Source of the DNA: Shewanella sp. ANA-3
Lineage (GTDB): Bacteria > Pseudomonadota > Gammaproteobacteria > Enterobacterales > Shewanellaceae
Reading direction: 5' to 3'
NCBI RefSeq assembly: GCF_000203935.1
Contig: NC_008577.1
Location: 3,162,001 to 3,226,000 of the forward strand
Length of the DNA: 64,000 nt
A model generated the notes under the pieces. That model ran no database searches. It was given only the letters and a program-made list of their open reading frames with translations, and was not told the origin of the DNA. Of the stretch, positions 8,350-18,797 are shown piece by piece. The position numbers and the translations under genes are program-made. Within the stretch, counting starts at the first letter, position 1; every line of letters begins with the position of its first letter.

Positions 8350-10215
8350 TTAACCTTCTACAGGGTAATGAACTTTCGCATTCGCTTTCAGTGACTCAAT
8401 CAGACCGCGGTAATCCGCTTCGCTGTATTGTGCATTTAAGCGTTGTTTCAGCGCATTAACTAACTCATCGCTAACAGACTCAGCCGCATTTACTTTATCC
8501 AGTGCAATCACAGCGTAGCCATTGGCTAAACCAACAGTGTCAACCACAGGTGTAGCAGTCGGGGTTGGCATTTGGAAGGCTTTGCCTACAATGGCTGCGT
8601 CTACGTCTTGTGCGCCACGACCCAGTTTAGTCTTAGCCGTTAAACTCACATCAGTCGCGCCCGCTTTAACTTGGGTCATCAGCTCCTGCGCTTTAGCACG
8701 TGCCGCTTCGTTCGCTTGATCTTGCTTCAAACGCTCAGCGATGTCGGCCTTCACTTCGGCTAATGGCATAGTGCCCGCATCGTGATGTTCCTTCATACGG
8801 ATAACCACAACATGGTTTGGCTCAAGTTCAATGACTTCACTGTTTAGACCTTGGCGTAACACAGTGTCAGAGAATGCCGCTTTAACCACATCAGGCTTGT
8901 TCAATGCCGTTGGCACATCATCACGTGAGAACATTGGCGTAGCCTTAATCTCAACACCCACCACTTTTGCGGTTTCGGCTAAGGTATCTGGCACTTCGTA
9001 GCTGGTATCAGCCAGTTTGCTTTGTAAGCTATAGAATTGATCGACCGCTTTCTTCTCTTGCAGCTGAGCCACAATCTTCGCTTTCACATCCGCAAATGGC
9101 ACTGTAGTACCAGGCTGAACGTCTAACAGTTTGATGATGTGGAAACCAAAATCCGTTTTCACTACCGCTGAATGCTGACCTTTTTGCAGTGCAAACAGTG
9201 CAGTATCAAAGCTTGGGTCCATTACACCGGGTTCAAACCAGTCTAATTTACCGCCCTGCTCCGCACTTAAGGTATCTTCAGAATTGGCTTTAGCTAACTC
9301 AGCAAAATCAGCACCGTTATCTAACTGCTTAGCTAAATCTTCAGCCTTGGCTTTTGCCGCCGCTTCATCGCTGCCAGGGCCAATCAGAATGTGCGCCGCT
9401 AAACGTTTCTCGTTAGACACATATTGCGTCTTGTGTTCATCGTAATAAGCCTGAGCTTCTTCATCCGTCACTTTGCTGTCTTTAGCAAAATCCGCCGCGT
9501 TTAACTCAACATACTCTAAGCTCACCTTCTCAGGGCTCATAAACTGGCCTTGGTTGGTGTCGTAGTAGTTTTTAACTTGCTCGTCTGTCACAGAGGCATT
9601 CGCAAGGAATGGCGCAGAGTCCACAACTAAGTAACGAATGTCGCGAGTTTGACCTTGCAGCTCAGCTAATTGCTTAGCTTCACCAGGTAATACGAATTCA
9701 GTGCCCACTAACGCTGCAGTTAACTGACGACGGGTCATATCGACACGCATCATGCTTCTGAAGGTTTGTGGCTGATAGCCTAACTGGCGCAAAATCGCTT
9801 GATAACGGTCGTTATCGAATTTGCCATCGGTTTGGAAAGCGGGTTCTGATTTAATCGCCGTGATAATTTGCTCGTCAGACACACGCAGCCCCATCGCGGC
9901 GGCAGCTTGATCAATCAATTTATCGGCCACTAAACGTTCGAGTACGCTCTGCTTGATGCTTTCTAGGTATCTTTCGTCGGCAGATAACGCAGCAAACATT
10001 TCGCCCAGTTGTTGCTCCATACGAGCGCGTTCGCTCTGATAGGCCTGCTCTAACTCGGCTTTAGTGATTTTGTCACCGTTGACTTCTGCGGCAGGGACGT
10101 CCGATTTTGAGCCTAAATAGCTACTCACGCCTGCAAATGCAAAAGATAAAATCACAAGTACGAGAATGCCTTTAGCAATCACGCCTTGCGAACCGTCGCG
10201 GATCTTTTCTAACAT
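8350..10215 (-). CDS. ppiD: PpiD, periplasmic membrane-anchored folding factor with parvulin domain
   Basis: Inner-membrane-anchored chaperone of 621 aa that meets outer-membrane and secreted proteins as they leave the Sec translocon. One N-terminal transmembrane helix (about 12-34) is followed by a SurA-like helical chaperone region (about 40-200), a PpiC-type parvulin domain (about 266-365, containing HILIG, GGKLDW and FGFHIIKL) and a C-terminal chaperone lobe. It is last in the tig-clpPX-lon-hupB-ppiD order and separated from hupB by two hairpins, so it probably also has its own promoter. In E. coli the domain is described as having little or no isomerase activity. Confidence 0.95.
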   Translation of the reverse strand: MLEKIRDGSQGVIAKGILVLVILSFAFAGVSSYLGSKSDVPAAEVNGDKITKAELEQAYQSERARMEQQLGEMFAALSADERYLESIKQSVLERLVADKLIDQAAAAMGLRVSDEQIITAIKSEPAFQTDGKFDNDRYQAILRQLGYQPQTFRSMMRVDMTRRQLTAALVGTEFVLPGEAKQLAELQGQTRDIRYLVVDSAPFLANASVTDEQVKNYYDTNQGQFMSPEKVSLEYVELNAADFAKDSKVTDEEAQAYYDEHKTQYVSNEKRLAAHILIGPGSDEAAAKAKAEDLAKQLDNGADFAELAKANSEDTLSAEQGGKLDWFEPGVMDPSFDTALFALQKGQHSAVVKTDFGFHIIKLLDVQPGTTVPFADVKAKIVAQLQEKKAVDQFYSLQSKLADTSYEVPDTLAETAKVVGVEIKATPMFSRDDVPTALNKPDVVKAAFSDTVLRQGLNSEVIELEPNHVVVIRMKEHHDAGTMPLAEVKADIAERLKQDQANEAARAKAQELMTQVKAGATDVSLTAKTKLGRGAQDVDAAIVGKAFQMPTPTATPVVDTVGLANGYAVIALDKVNAAESVSDELVNALKQRLNAQYSEADYRGLIESLKANAKVHYPVEG

Positions 10216-10246
10216 CAGATTTCTCGCTCGTTGCGATTAACAAAAT

Positions 10247-10279
10247 AAAAAGGCGCATCAACTTGAGATGCGCCTTTCT
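10247..10279 (-). terminator. hairpin with U tract between hupB and ppiD (distal)
   Basis: Stem AAAGGCGCATC (10249-10259) and GATGCGCCTTT (10267-10277) with a 7-base loop. Read on the minus strand it is followed by TTTTATTTTG. It lies 34 bases before ppiD and is the second of two terminator-like hairpins in this gap. Confidence 0.75.
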
Positions 10280-10375
10280 GTAATTTATGGGGATTATTCA
10301 GACGCTACCACTGGTAAGTGCTAAAACCCCGAGTAATGGTAGAAATTGTGCTTCAAAATCCATTACTTTCAATTC

Positions 10376-10402
10376 GTAAAAAGCACTGTTTAAACAGTGC
10401 TT
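10376..10402 (-). terminator. hupB terminator (22-bp perfect palindrome)
   Basis: AAGCACTGTTTAAACAGTGCTT at 10381-10402 is a perfect palindrome. On the minus strand it is followed by a five-base T run. It is 39 bases past the hupB stop. Confidence 0.8.
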
Positions 10403-10441
10403 ATCATTACGAACGCCTTACAAAGGCTACGATATCAAAAA

Positions 10442-10714
10442 TTAATTGACAGCGTCTTTCAGAGCTTTACCAGCTTTGAATGCTGGAATTTTTGCTGCTG
10501 CGATTTTGATTTCTTGACCCGTTTGTGGGTTGCGACCAGTACGCTCAGCACGTTCACGCACTTCAAAAGTACCAAAACCAACAAGAGAAATTTTATCGCC
10601 TTCTTTCAGACCTTCGGTCACAGCAGCGATAAAAGAATCCAGTGCACGGCCAGCAGCGGCTTTAGAAATGTCAGCACCAGAAGCGATTTTCTCGATTAGT
10701 TCAGATTTGTTCAT
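10442..10714 (-). CDS. hupB: HU beta-subunit, nucleoid DNA-binding protein
   Basis: Histone-like protein of 90 aa that bends and wraps DNA and forms the nucleoid. The start at 10714 follows AAGGGGATGAC and gives the family N-terminus [19 protein letters not shown]. The beta-arm signature [21 protein letters not shown] is near 46-66, with the expected Pro at the arm tip. An upstream in-frame extension to 10750 is not supported. It lies downstream of lon as in E. coli. The 260-base leader holds several inverted repeats. Confidence 0.97.
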   Translation of the reverse strand: MNKSELIEKIASGADISKAAAGRALDSFIAAVTEGLKEGDKISLVGFGTFEVRERAERTGRNPQTGQEIKIAAAKIPAFKAGKALKDAVN

Positions 10715-10792
10715 GTCATCCCCTTGAATGTAATTTTTTTTGCGCCGCAACCAAATCCGTCTCTAGAGCGGTCTGCGGAGGCTTTTATAACA

Positions 10793-10918
10793 AGCTTGAA
10801 TTCAAAGTTCAAGCTGAGTTCGAAAACCAAAGAAATAAAACTGGATACAGCTCAAAGCCAGTTGCGCCAAGGGCTTGGAGCAACCGACTCTCCACAGACC
10901 TAGGCTACCACAGGTCTG
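10793..10918. repeat. three inverted repeats in the lon-hupB gap
   Basis: AGCTTGAA/TTCAAGCT (10793-10800 and 10808-10815), GTTGCgCCAA/TTGGaGCAAC (10861-10870 and 10875-10884) and CAGACCT/AGGTCTG (10895-10901 and 10912-10918). None has a T run, so they are not simple terminators. They could fold in the hupB leader RNA or in the lon 3' end. Confidence 0.5.
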
Positions 10919-10974
10919 CGCTTTGTTAAGCCCCTTTTTTCATTTTTTTTAGCGTGATAGCGCATTTTCTTGCG

Positions 10975-13332
10975 TTATGCCAAGTTTTTAACCACTTCGA
11001 AGCCTTCAACCGGTCTTTCTAGCGCCAGTTTTAACACTTCGTCGACCCAACGCACGGGACGAATTTCCAAATCGGCAATCACATTGGCAGGAATTTCTTC
11101 CAGATCACGCTCGTTTTCTTTTGGAATAAGTACCAATTTAATGCCACCACGGTGTGCCGCGAGCAGTTTTTCTTTTAAACCGCCGATCGGTAACACTTCT
11201 CCGCGTAAGGTAATTTCACCCGTCATCGCCACATCGGCGCGCACTGGGTTACCCGTTAAGCTAGACACTAATGCAGTACACATTGCCGCGCCCGCAGATG
11301 GACCATCTTTTGGCGTCGCCCCTTCTGGCACGTGAACATGGATATCACGCTTCTCATAAAAGTCGCCGTTGATACCTAATTGTTCCGCACGGGCACGCAC
11401 GACCGTCATTGCCGCTTGAATCGACTCTTGCATCACATCGCCAAGTGAGCCTGTGTAGGTCAACTTGCCTTTGCCTGGCACAGAGGTCGCTTCAATGGTA
11501 AGCAGATCGCCACCCACTTCGGTCCACGCCAAACCTGTAACTTGACCGATTTGGTTGTTCGACTCCGCCTTACCGTAGTCAAAACGCTGTACACCAAGGA
11601 AAGACTTGAGATTGTCCGCGGTCACTGTGACTGACTTGATGGACTTATCCAGCAGGATCATTTTCACGACCTTGCGGCAAATCTTCGACAATTCACGCTC
11701 TAGTGCACGAACACCGGCTTCACGGGTGTAGTAGCGGATAATGCCGACTATCGCACTGTCTTCGATATGAATTTCGTTCGCTTTAAGACCGTTACGCTCG
11801 ATTTGCTTGGTCAGTAAATGCTGCTTAGCAATATTGAGCTTCTCATCTTCGGTGTAACCCGACAGGCGAATGACTTCCATACGGTCCAGCAATGGGCCTG
11901 GAATATTCATCGAGTTCGAGGTCGCCACGAACATCACATCGGATAAGTCGTAGTCGACTTCGAGATAATGGTCGTTAAAGGTCGCGTTTTGTTCAGGATC
12001 AAGCACCTCTAACAGTGCTGACGCTGGGTCGCCGCGCATATCCGAGCTCATTTTGTCGATTTCATCGAGCAAGAATAAGGGGTTTTTCACGCCCACTTTC
12101 GCCATCTTTTGAATGACTTTACCCGGCATTGAGCCAATGTAAGTACGGCGATGACCACGGATTTCCGCTTCATCACGCACGCCGCCTAAGGCAACACGCA
12201 CATACTTACGACCAGTTGCTTTCGCAATCGATTGGCCTAATGAGGTTTTACCCACACCTGGTGGGCCGACTAAGCACAGGATAGGCCCTTTAAGTTGACG
12301 CACACGGCTCTGCACCGCCAAGTATTCCAGAATACGGTCTTTGACCTTTTCCAGGCCATAGTGATCGGTATCTAGCACTTCTTGGGCTTTGGCTAAATCG
12401 CGTTTGATTTTAGAGCGTTGGCTCCAAGGCACTGAGGTCATCCAATCCACGTAACTGCGAACAACGGTCGCTTCGGCAGACATAGGCGACATCATGCGTA
12501 ATTTATTCAGCTCGGCGACGGCTTTCTCTTTAGCATCGCTTGGCATGTTAGCTTCTTCAATCTTACGATTTAAGACTTCAAACTCGTCGTGGCCTTCGTC
12601 TAAGTCACCCAATTCTTTTTGGATGGCTTTCATCTGCTCGTTCAGATAATACTCACGTTGGCTCTTTTCCATCTGCTTTTTAACGCGGGTACGGATGCGT
12701 TTCTCGACCTGTAGCAGGTCAATTTCCGACTCCATCATCGCCATTAAATATTCCAGACGCTCACCGACGTTAGTCATCTCCAGCACGGACTGCTTGTCTT
12801 CAAGCTTGAGTGGCATGTGGGCCGCCATGGTATCGGCAAGGCGCGCCGCTTCATCGATGCCAGAGAGTGAGGTTAAGACTTCAGGAGGGATCTTCTTGTT
12901 GAGCTTGATATAGCCTTCAAATTGGCCAATCGCGCTACGAACTAAGACTTCCTCTTCTTTGTCTTCCAAAGGCTCAGACTCAAGATACTCCGCCTTAGCC
13001 ACAAAGAAATCCGCTTCTTGGGTATAACGGGTAATACGAGTGCGGCGACCGCCTTCAACCAGTACTTTTACCGTACCGTCAGGCAGTTTAAGCAGTTGCA
13101 GAATAGACGCCACTGTACCGACTTCAAAGATATCGTCTTTGGTCGGCTCGTCTAACTCAGCGTCACGCTGAGCGACTAAAATAATTTGCTTATCCTGGGC
13201 CATTGCCGTTTCGAGACAACGAATCGATTTTTCTCGGCCAACGAACAACGGAATTACCATATGGGGATAGACCACCACATCTCTCAGTGGTAGCACGGGG
13301 AGTTCGATATGCGCTTCACGCTCTAAGGTCAT
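10975..13332 (-). CDS. lon: Lon, ATP-dependent serine protease
   Basis: Cytoplasmic AAA+ protease of 785 aa that degrades misfolded and regulatory proteins. The N-terminal LON substrate-binding domain covers about 10-200 and a coiled-coil region about 200-250. Walker A is GPPGVGKT at 356-363 and Walker B LFLLDEID at 419-426. The Ser-Lys catalytic dyad is Ser679 (KDGPSAG) and Lys722, the same numbers as in E. coli. It lies after clpX with a terminator-like hairpin between, as in many gammaproteobacteria, where lon has its own heat-shock promoter. The downstream neighbour is hupB. Confidence 0.98.
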   Translation of the reverse strand: MTLEREAHIELPVLPLRDVVVYPHMVIPLFVGREKSIRCLETAMAQDKQIILVAQRDAELDEPTKDDIFEVGTVASILQLLKLPDGTVKVLVEGGRRTRITRYTQEADFFVAKAEYLESEPLEDKEEEVLVRSAIGQFEGYIKLNKKIPPEVLTSLSGIDEAARLADTMAAHMPLKLEDKQSVLEMTNVGERLEYLMAMMESEIDLLQVEKRIRTRVKKQMEKSQREYYLNEQMKAIQKELGDLDEGHDEFEVLNRKIEEANMPSDAKEKAVAELNKLRMMSPMSAEATVVRSYVDWMTSVPWSQRSKIKRDLAKAQEVLDTDHYGLEKVKDRILEYLAVQSRVRQLKGPILCLVGPPGVGKTSLGQSIAKATGRKYVRVALGGVRDEAEIRGHRRTYIGSMPGKVIQKMAKVGVKNPLFLLDEIDKMSSDMRGDPASALLEVLDPEQNATFNDHYLEVDYDLSDVMFVATSNSMNIPGPLLDRMEVIRLSGYTEDEKLNIAKQHLLTKQIERNGLKANEIHIEDSAIVGIIRYYTREAGVRALERELSKICRKVVKMILLDKSIKSVTVTADNLKSFLGVQRFDYGKAESNNQIGQVTGLAWTEVGGDLLTIEATSVPGKGKLTYTGSLGDVMQESIQAAMTVVRARAEQLGINGDFYEKRDIHVHVPEGATPKDGPSAGAAMCTALVSSLTGNPVRADVAMTGEITLRGEVLPIGGLKEKLLAAHRGGIKLVLIPKENERDLEEIPANVIADLEIRPVRWVDEVLKLALERPVEGFEVVKNLA

Positions 13333-13408
13333 AGTTCGATTCCGTTTGGATGAAAGGGATTAGTTAAGGAGTATATTGGGGCGCTTTAGTGGGTTTCAAT
13401 GGGCAAAA

Positions 13409-13437
13409 TAAAAAAAGGAGCCCGATGGACTCCTTGA
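13409..13437 (-). terminator. terminator between clpX and lon
   Basis: On the minus strand AAGGAGTCC pairs with GGGCTCCTT around an ATC loop (one G-T pair), followed by seven Ts. It lies 28 bases past the clpX stop. Confidence 0.85.
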
Positions 13438-13464
13438 TTTTCAGATTATTAGCAATCAGTACAA

Positions 13465-14745
13465 TTATTGTTCACCAGAGGCAGCTTGCGCTTCGTTGCG
13501 CTCGTAAATCAGGATTGGTGCAGACTCACCATTCACCACTGATTCATCGACAACCGCCTTCACCACGCCCTCAATCGAAGGAATATCGTACATAGTATCG
13601 AGTAAGATACCTTCAACGATTGAACGTAGACCACGGGCACCGGTTTTGCGTGACATGGCTTTATGTGCAATCGCTTTGAGCGCATCTTCGCGGAACTCTA
13701 GCTCTACCCCTTCCATCTCAAACAGCGCGTTGTATTGTTTTGTCAGCGCGTTTTTAGGCTCAGAAAGAATTTGCACTAAGGCTTCTTCGTCCAGCTCGGT
13801 CAGCGTCGCGACAACAGGCAGACGGCCGATAAACTCAGGGATCAAGCCATATTTGACTAAATCTTCGGGTTCGACTTGAGATAAGGTTTGCGAAATCGTT
13901 GCCTTATCTTTCTCGCCCTTAACCTGCGCACCGAAACCGATACCTGAACCTACGTGAGCACGCTGTTCAATCACTTTTTCAAGGCCAGCAAATGCACCAC
14001 CACAGATAAACAGGATCTTAGAGGTATCTACCTGTAAGAACTCTTGTTGTGGATGCTTGCGACCACCTTGAGGCGGAACCGCGGCAACCGTACCTTCGAT
14101 AAGTTTCAGTAGCGCTTGCTGCACGCCTTCACCCGATACGTCACGGGTAATCGATGGGTTATCCGATTTACGGCTGATCTTGTCGATTTCATCGATATAG
14201 ACGATACCGCGCTGTGCCTTTTCAACATCGTAATCGCACTTTTGCAGCAGCTTTTGGATGATGTTTTCAACGTCTTCACCCACATAACCCGCTTCGGTTA
14301 AGGTGGTGGCATCTGCCATAGTAAATGGGACATTCAATGAGCGCGCAAGCGTTTCGGCCAGCAACGTCTTACCACTGCCCGTTGGACCAATCAGCAGAAT
14401 ATTACTCTTACCTAATTCCACACCATCTTTAGGAGAAGAATTTCTCAGGCGCTTATAGTGATTGTACACAGCGACAGACAGCACTTTCTTGGCTCTGTCT
14501 TGACCAATCACATAATCGTCTAAATGCGCACGCAACTCATGTGGCGTTGGCAATTTATCATTATCACGCTTAGGGGAGATTTCTTTAATCTCTTCACGAA
14601 TGATGTCGTTGCATAATTCAACACATTCGTCGCATACGTATACTGATGGGCCTGCAATCAGTTTTCTGACTTCATGCTGGCTCTTACCGCAAAAAGAGCA
14701 GTACAGCAATTTACCGCTGTCACCATTATTTTTGTTGTCGCCCAT
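13465..14745 (-). CDS. clpX: ClpX, ATP-dependent unfoldase of ClpXP
   Basis: AAA+ unfoldase of 426 aa that recognises tagged substrates and feeds them to ClpP. The N-terminal zinc domain has Cys16, Cys19, Cys38 and Cys41 in two CXXC pairs. Walker A is GPTGSGKT at 120-127 and Walker [10 protein letters not shown]. An IGFGAQV segment marks the ClpP-contact (IGF) loop. The gene follows clpP by 100 bases on the same strand with no terminator between, so the two are presumably co-transcribed. Confidence 0.98.
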   Translation of the reverse strand: MGDNKNNGDSGKLLYCSFCGKSQHEVRKLIAGPSVYVCDECVELCNDIIREEIKEISPKRDNDKLPTPHELRAHLDDYVIGQDRAKKVLSVAVYNHYKRLRNSSPKDGVELGKSNILLIGPTGSGKTLLAETLARSLNVPFTMADATTLTEAGYVGEDVENIIQKLLQKCDYDVEKAQRGIVYIDEIDKISRKSDNPSITRDVSGEGVQQALLKLIEGTVAAVPPQGGRKHPQQEFLQVDTSKILFICGGAFAGLEKVIEQRAHVGSGIGFGAQVKGEKDKATISQTLSQVEPEDLVKYGLIPEFIGRLPVVATLTELDEEALVQILSEPKNALTKQYNALFEMEGVELEFREDALKAIAHKAMSRKTGARGLRSIVEGILLDTMYDIPSIEGVVKAVVDESVVNGESAPILIYERNEAQAASGEQ

Positions 14746-14845
14746 TAATTACCTCATTTGCAGTCTGCTCTACTGCTTGTCTTAAACTTGCTAACCCTTT
14801 ACGGGGCTTTGCTTAAATAGAGCATAGCCCAGTCAAAAGTAAAAA

Positions 14846-15454
14846 TCAGCCGCGTTTAGTCATCACTGCGTCAACTAAACCATATTCAACTGCTTGAGTC
14901 GCACTCATGAAGTTGTCGCGGTCGGTATCACGTTCAATCACTTCGAGTGGCTGACCAGTGTGCTCTGACAACATCAGATTCAGTTTATGCTTGATGCCTA
15001 AGATCTCTTGGGCATGAATAGCAATATCAGAAGCCTGACCTTGGAATCCACCCAGTGGTTGGTGGATCATCACGCGAGAGTTAGGTAAGCAGAAACGCTT
15101 GCCCTTTTCGCCGCCCGCTAATAAAAACGCGCCCATGCTGGCCGCTTGACCAATACACACAGTGCTGACGTTCGGCTTAATAAACTGCATGGTATCGTAA
15201 ATTGCCATACCTGCAGTGACTGAGCCACCGGGTGAGTTGATATATAAGAAGATATCTTTATCTGGGCTTTCTGACTCGAGGAATAGCAACTGCGCCACAA
15301 TCAGATTCGCCATATGCTCTTCAACTTGACCCACTAAAAAGATAATCCGCTCTTTTAACAGACGAGAATAAATATCGAATGAGCGTTCACCCTTAGCCGT
15401 CTGTTCGATCACCATAGGCACTAAAGCACTTTGTATGTCTGACGCATTATGCAT
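14846..15454 (-). CDS. clpP: ClpP, proteolytic subunit of ClpXP/ClpAP
   Basis: Serine peptidase of 202 aa that assembles as a barrel of two heptamers. The catalytic triad is Ser106 (GQAASMG), His131 (MIHQPLGG) and Asp180 (DRDNF), each offset by 5 from E. coli precursor numbering. The first ~10 residues are probably an autocleaved propeptide. It lies between tig and clpX, its usual place. Confidence 0.98.
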   Translation of the reverse strand: MHNASDIQSALVPMVIEQTAKGERSFDIYSRLLKERIIFLVGQVEEHMANLIVAQLLFLESESPDKDIFLYINSPGGSVTAGMAIYDTMQFIKPNVSTVCIGQAASMGAFLLAGGEKGKRFCLPNSRVMIHQPLGGFQGQASDIAIHAQEILGIKHKLNLMLSEHTGQPLEVIERDTDRDNFMSATQAVEYGLVDAVMTKRG

Positions 15455-15470
15455 TATTCGTTTCCCTAAA

Positions 15471-15509
15471 TAAAAATGGCTCGCATGAGGAGCCTCATAC
15501 GAGCCATTA
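15471..15509 (-). terminator. terminator or attenuator between tig and clpP
   Basis: Long hairpin AATGGCTCG-ATGAGG / CCTCAT-CGAGCCATT (15475-15508) followed on the minus strand by TTTTATTT. It would end most tig transcripts before clpP. Some read-through or a separate clpP promoter is expected. Confidence 0.85.
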
Positions 15510-15543
15510 TAAATGGCGAACTGCCAATCAAGTCAAGCTTAGC

Positions 15544-16848
15544 TTATGCGCGACCTGTAGCCTTGTTCATAAATTCTTCAAAAGCGACTTCTTTTTCGGT
15601 CACTTTGGCAGATTTCAGCAGTGCTTCAACAGCTTGCTCTTCAAGCGCAACATTGCGCATGTTTTGCATCAGCTCTTTGTTGCTGTTGTAATACGCAACA
15701 ACTTCACTTGGATCTTCGTAAGCAGAAGCCATAGAAGCGATTAACGCTTGTACACGCTCATCTTCCGCTTTCAGCTCGTTAGTCTTGATAACTTCGCCTA
15801 ATAACAGACCGATTTTCACGCGACGAGCCGCTTGCTCAGTGAATAATTCCGCTGGCAGTTCTGGCATGTTAGCCGTTTGACCGCCGAAACGTTGCATCGC
15901 TTGTTGACGCAGTACGTTAACTTCGCCATCGATCAGTGCTTTTGGCAGTTCGATGTCGTTGTTAGCTAATAAACCAGTGATCACTTGCTCTTTCACGTTT
16001 GCTTTTAACGCTTGCTCAAGTTCACGGTTCATGTTCTTACGGATTTCAGTTTTCAGCGCATCTAAGCCACCTTCGCTGATACCGAATAATGCAGCAAACT
16101 CATCGTTTACTTCTGGTAAGTTAGCCGCTAACACTTCAGTTAGAGTGATAGCAAACTTAGCCGCTTTACCTTTTAAGTTTTCAGCGTGATATTCCTCTGG
16201 GAAAGTCACGTCGATAACGAATTCTTCACCGGCTTTGTGACCTAAGATACCCGCTTCGAAACCAGGGATCATACGGCCGCTGCCTAATTGCAGTTCGAAA
16301 TCGTCAGCTTTACCGCCTTCGAATTCAACACCGTCAACTGAACCAACAAAGTTCATTTTCACTTTGTCGCCGTCAGCCGCTTCACGCTCAACAGCGGCGA
16401 AAGTCGCGTGTTGCTTACGCAAGGTTTCGATCATGCTGTCTACGTCAGCATCGGTTACAGACGCTTTTGGTTGTTCTACTTCGATTGCATCTAAACCTTT
16501 CAGCTCGACTTCTGGGTAGATTTCGAAAGTCGCTACGAATTCGAATTTTTCACCGTCAGTCGCACCTGGTACGAAAGTTGGTGCGCCAGCTGGGTTTAAT
16601 TTCTCAGCGATGATCGCTTCGATAAAGTTACGTTGCATCACTTCACCAGTGATGTCTTGACGAATAGCGGCGCCATAACGTTTGTTGATTACAGTAACAG
16701 GCACTTTGCCAGGACGGAAACCTGGAATACGAGCACGCTTAGCTTCACGTTGTAAACTGTCTTTAACCAGTTTTTCAATTTGTTCAGCAGGAACAGAAAT
16801 GGTCAGGCGACGCTCTAGGCCTTGGGTTGCTTCAACAGAAACTTGCAT
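15544..16848 (-). CDS. tig: Trigger factor, ribosome-associated chaperone
   Basis: Chaperone and peptidyl-prolyl isomerase of 434 aa that binds nascent chains at the ribosome exit. The N-terminal domain carries the ribosome-docking signature (FRPGKVP near residues 44-50). The FKBP-like PPIase domain is roughly 150-245 ([14 protein letters not shown] and [11 protein letters not shown] are visible), and the rest is the helical substrate cradle. It is first of the tig-clpP-clpX-lon group. A strong hairpin follows it. Confidence 0.97.
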   Translation of the reverse strand: MQVSVEATQGLERRLTISVPAEQIEKLVKDSLQREAKRARIPGFRPGKVPVTVINKRYGAAIRQDITGEVMQRNFIEAIIAEKLNPAGAPTFVPGATDGEKFEFVATFEIYPEVELKGLDAIEVEQPKASVTDADVDSMIETLRKQHATFAAVEREAADGDKVKMNFVGSVDGVEFEGGKADDFELQLGSGRMIPGFEAGILGHKAGEEFVIDVTFPEEYHAENLKGKAAKFAITLTEVLAANLPEVNDEFAALFGISEGGLDALKTEIRKNMNRELEQALKANVKEQVITGLLANNDIELPKALIDGEVNVLRQQAMQRFGGQTANMPELPAELFTEQAARRVKIGLLLGEVIKTNELKAEDERVQALIASMASAYEDPSEVVAYYNSNKELMQNMRNVALEEQAVEALLKSAKVTEKEVAFEEFMNKATGRA

Positions 16849-17054
16849 TGTTTTACCTCGAAATTTGTCTAACGTCCTTTGTAATAGTCGAGCATCAACT
16901 ATTCAGGTATTCGTTTCTTGATCATTAAATTTGACTACAATGCCCACCACTATTGGCTTTCGGCACAGGTCGCTGTTAGTTGATATCTATCAAGACGCGA
17001 CATTATAGCCACCGTTTTGTGCAGAGTCGAGCCTCTACGGCCGAATCTAGGGTA

Positions 17055-17086
17055 TAAAAAAAGCGACCAGAGGTCGCTTTTTTTAT
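17055..17086 (-). terminator. terminator after the tRNA cluster
   Basis: AAGCGACC-AGA-GGTCGCTT (17061-17079) has A and T runs on both sides. It lies 24 bases past the 3' end of tRNA-His on the minus strand. Confidence 0.88.
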
Positions 17087-17109
17087 TTTGTACTCAAAGT
17101 ACTTAAAAA

Positions 17110-17186
17110 TGGGGTGACTGATGGGGCTCGAACCCACGACAACCGGAATCACAATCCGGGACTCTACCAACTGAGCTACAATCACC
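17110..17186 (-). tRNA. tRNA-His (GTG)
   Basis: On the minus strand the sequence folds as a full cloverleaf. The acceptor GTGATTG/CAGTCAC has the extra 5' G (G-1) opposite C73, which is special to tRNA-His. The anticodon loop is TTGTGAT, the T arm has GGTTCGAGCC, and CCA is encoded. Confidence 0.96.
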
Positions 17187-17194
17187 ACTGAAAC

Positions 17195-17271
17195 TGGCAC
17201 GCCCGGCAGGATTCGAACCTGCGACCATCCGCTTAGAAGGCGGATGCTCTATCCAACTGAGCTACGGGCGC
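17195..17271 (-). tRNA. tRNA-Arg (TCT)
   Basis: Minus-strand cloverleaf with acceptor GCGCCCG/CGGGCGT, anticodon loop CTTCTAA (TCT), T arm GGTTCGAATCC and encoded CCA. It reads the rare AGA codon. Confidence 0.96.
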
Positions 17272-17380
17272 ATGGTTTACAGACTCTGCTGTATCCTAAC
17301 CTACGTGGGATAACTGACTAAGGTTATCTGCTATTACACGCTCAGATTAACTGAATAATCATGAGCAAATAATATTAAAG

Positions 17381-17457
<77 letters not shown>

Positions 17458-17718
17458 AGAATCATTGTTTTCAGAGCAAATGAGCACATCTGCTTGAGAA
17501 CGGAGCGCATCTTAGCCCCTCACTTTGCACCCGTCAACGATTTTTTTAAGCATTCAAACTAGATGCTGAATTATCAGGCGAATACGCCTGTTTTTATCCA
17601 TTTCGCCGCGGCTTTCACCATGACACACCCGCAACGCCCTGTTAAAATAGCCTCGATTGCCACTCTCTGTGTTAACGACAGTTTTCACCATCGCCCATAT
17701 AAAGGATATCCTACACCC

Positions 17719-18573
17719 ATGACAGCCCAAATAATCGACGGCAAGGCGATTGCTCAATCCATCCGCACACAACTTCGCGAAAAAGTAACCGCCCGCAAAG
17801 AGGCTGGACAACGCGTACCAGGTTTAGCCGTCATTCTCGTGGGAGCCGATCCCGCTTCTCAGGTTTATGTTGGTAGTAAACGTAAAGCCTGTGAAGAAGT
17901 GGGATTTATTTCACGCTCTTACGATCTCGATACCAGTTATACCGAAGAAGCATTATTAGCCCTTATCGACGAACTCAATGATGATCCGACGATCGACGGT
18001 ATCTTAGTACAGCTTCCTCTGCCTGCGCATATCGAAGACTCTAAAGTGATCGAGCGTATTCGCCCCGATAAAGATGTCGACGGTTTCCACCCCTATAACG
18101 TTGGCCGTTTAGCCCAGCGCATTCCCGTATTACGTTCATGCACCCCAATGGGGATCATGACCTTAATCAAATCAACGGGTGTAGATACCTATGGATTAGA
18201 TGCCGTTGTAGTAGGCGCCTCAAACATTGTCGGTCGACCAATGACACTGGAGCTATTGCTTGCGGGCTGCACCACAACCACATGCCATCGTTTTACAAAA
18301 AATCTCGAACAAAAAATCCGTCAGGCAGATTTAGTGGTCGTTGCCGTGGGTAAACCCGGCTTTATCCCTGGTGAATGGATTAAACCCGGCGCTATTGTTA
18401 TCGATGTGGGCATCAACCGCTTAGAAAACGGCACCTTAGTGGGCGATGTGCAATACGATGTTGCTGCCCAAAACGCCAGCTTTATCACCCCAGTACCCGG
18501 TGGTGTCGGTCCTATGACGATTGCCAGCTTACTTGAAAATACCCTGTATGCTGCAGAGCAATATCACGACTAA
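17719..18573 (+). CDS. folD: FolD, methylenetetrahydrofolate dehydrogenase/cyclohydrolase
   Basis: Bifunctional cytoplasmic enzyme of 284 aa that interconverts 5,10-methylene-THF, 5,10-methenyl-THF and 10-formyl-THF for purine, thymidylate and formyl-methionine synthesis. The start at 17719 follows AAAGGA and gives the family N-terminus [13 protein letters not shown]; the longer in-frame extension to 17563 has no family similarity. Catalytic Tyr50 and Lys54 (YVGSK) are present, with QLPLP, GRPM and the [10 protein letters not shown] signature near the C-terminus. Confidence 0.97.
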   Translation: MTAQIIDGKAIAQSIRTQLREKVTARKEAGQRVPGLAVILVGADPASQVYVGSKRKACEEVGFISRSYDLDTSYTEEALLALIDELNDDPTIDGILVQLPLPAHIEDSKVIERIRPDKDVDGFHPYNVGRLAQRIPVLRSCTPMGIMTLIKSTGVDTYGLDAVVVGASNIVGRPMTLELLLAGCTTTTCHRFTKNLEQKIRQADLVVVAVGKPGFIPGEWIKPGAIVIDVGINRLENGTLVGDVQYDVAAQNASFITPVPGGVGPMTIASLLENTLYAAEQYHD

Positions 18574-18720
18574 TCAGCTTCGCCATCGCGTAGATAATGA
18601 CTTAAATGATGGCGTAAGTTATGGCGTAAATCGCAGCATTTAAACCTGCTATTTAGCCATCTAAGCTCCAGTAGCCCGTGACGCAATAACGTGAGCTCAA
18701 TTAAAAGCGTGAGACCAATA

Positions 18721-18750
18721 AAAAAACCTGCCATTGGCAGGTTTTTTATT
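18721..18750. terminator. bidirectional terminator between folD and cysS
   Basis: AAAACCTGCC-ATT-GGCAGGTTTT (18723-18745) with A and T runs on each side serves both converging genes. Confidence 0.9.
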
Positions 18751-18797
18751 ATCGATGCGAATCTAACTTAGGCGATGGGATTATTTCTTACGACAAC

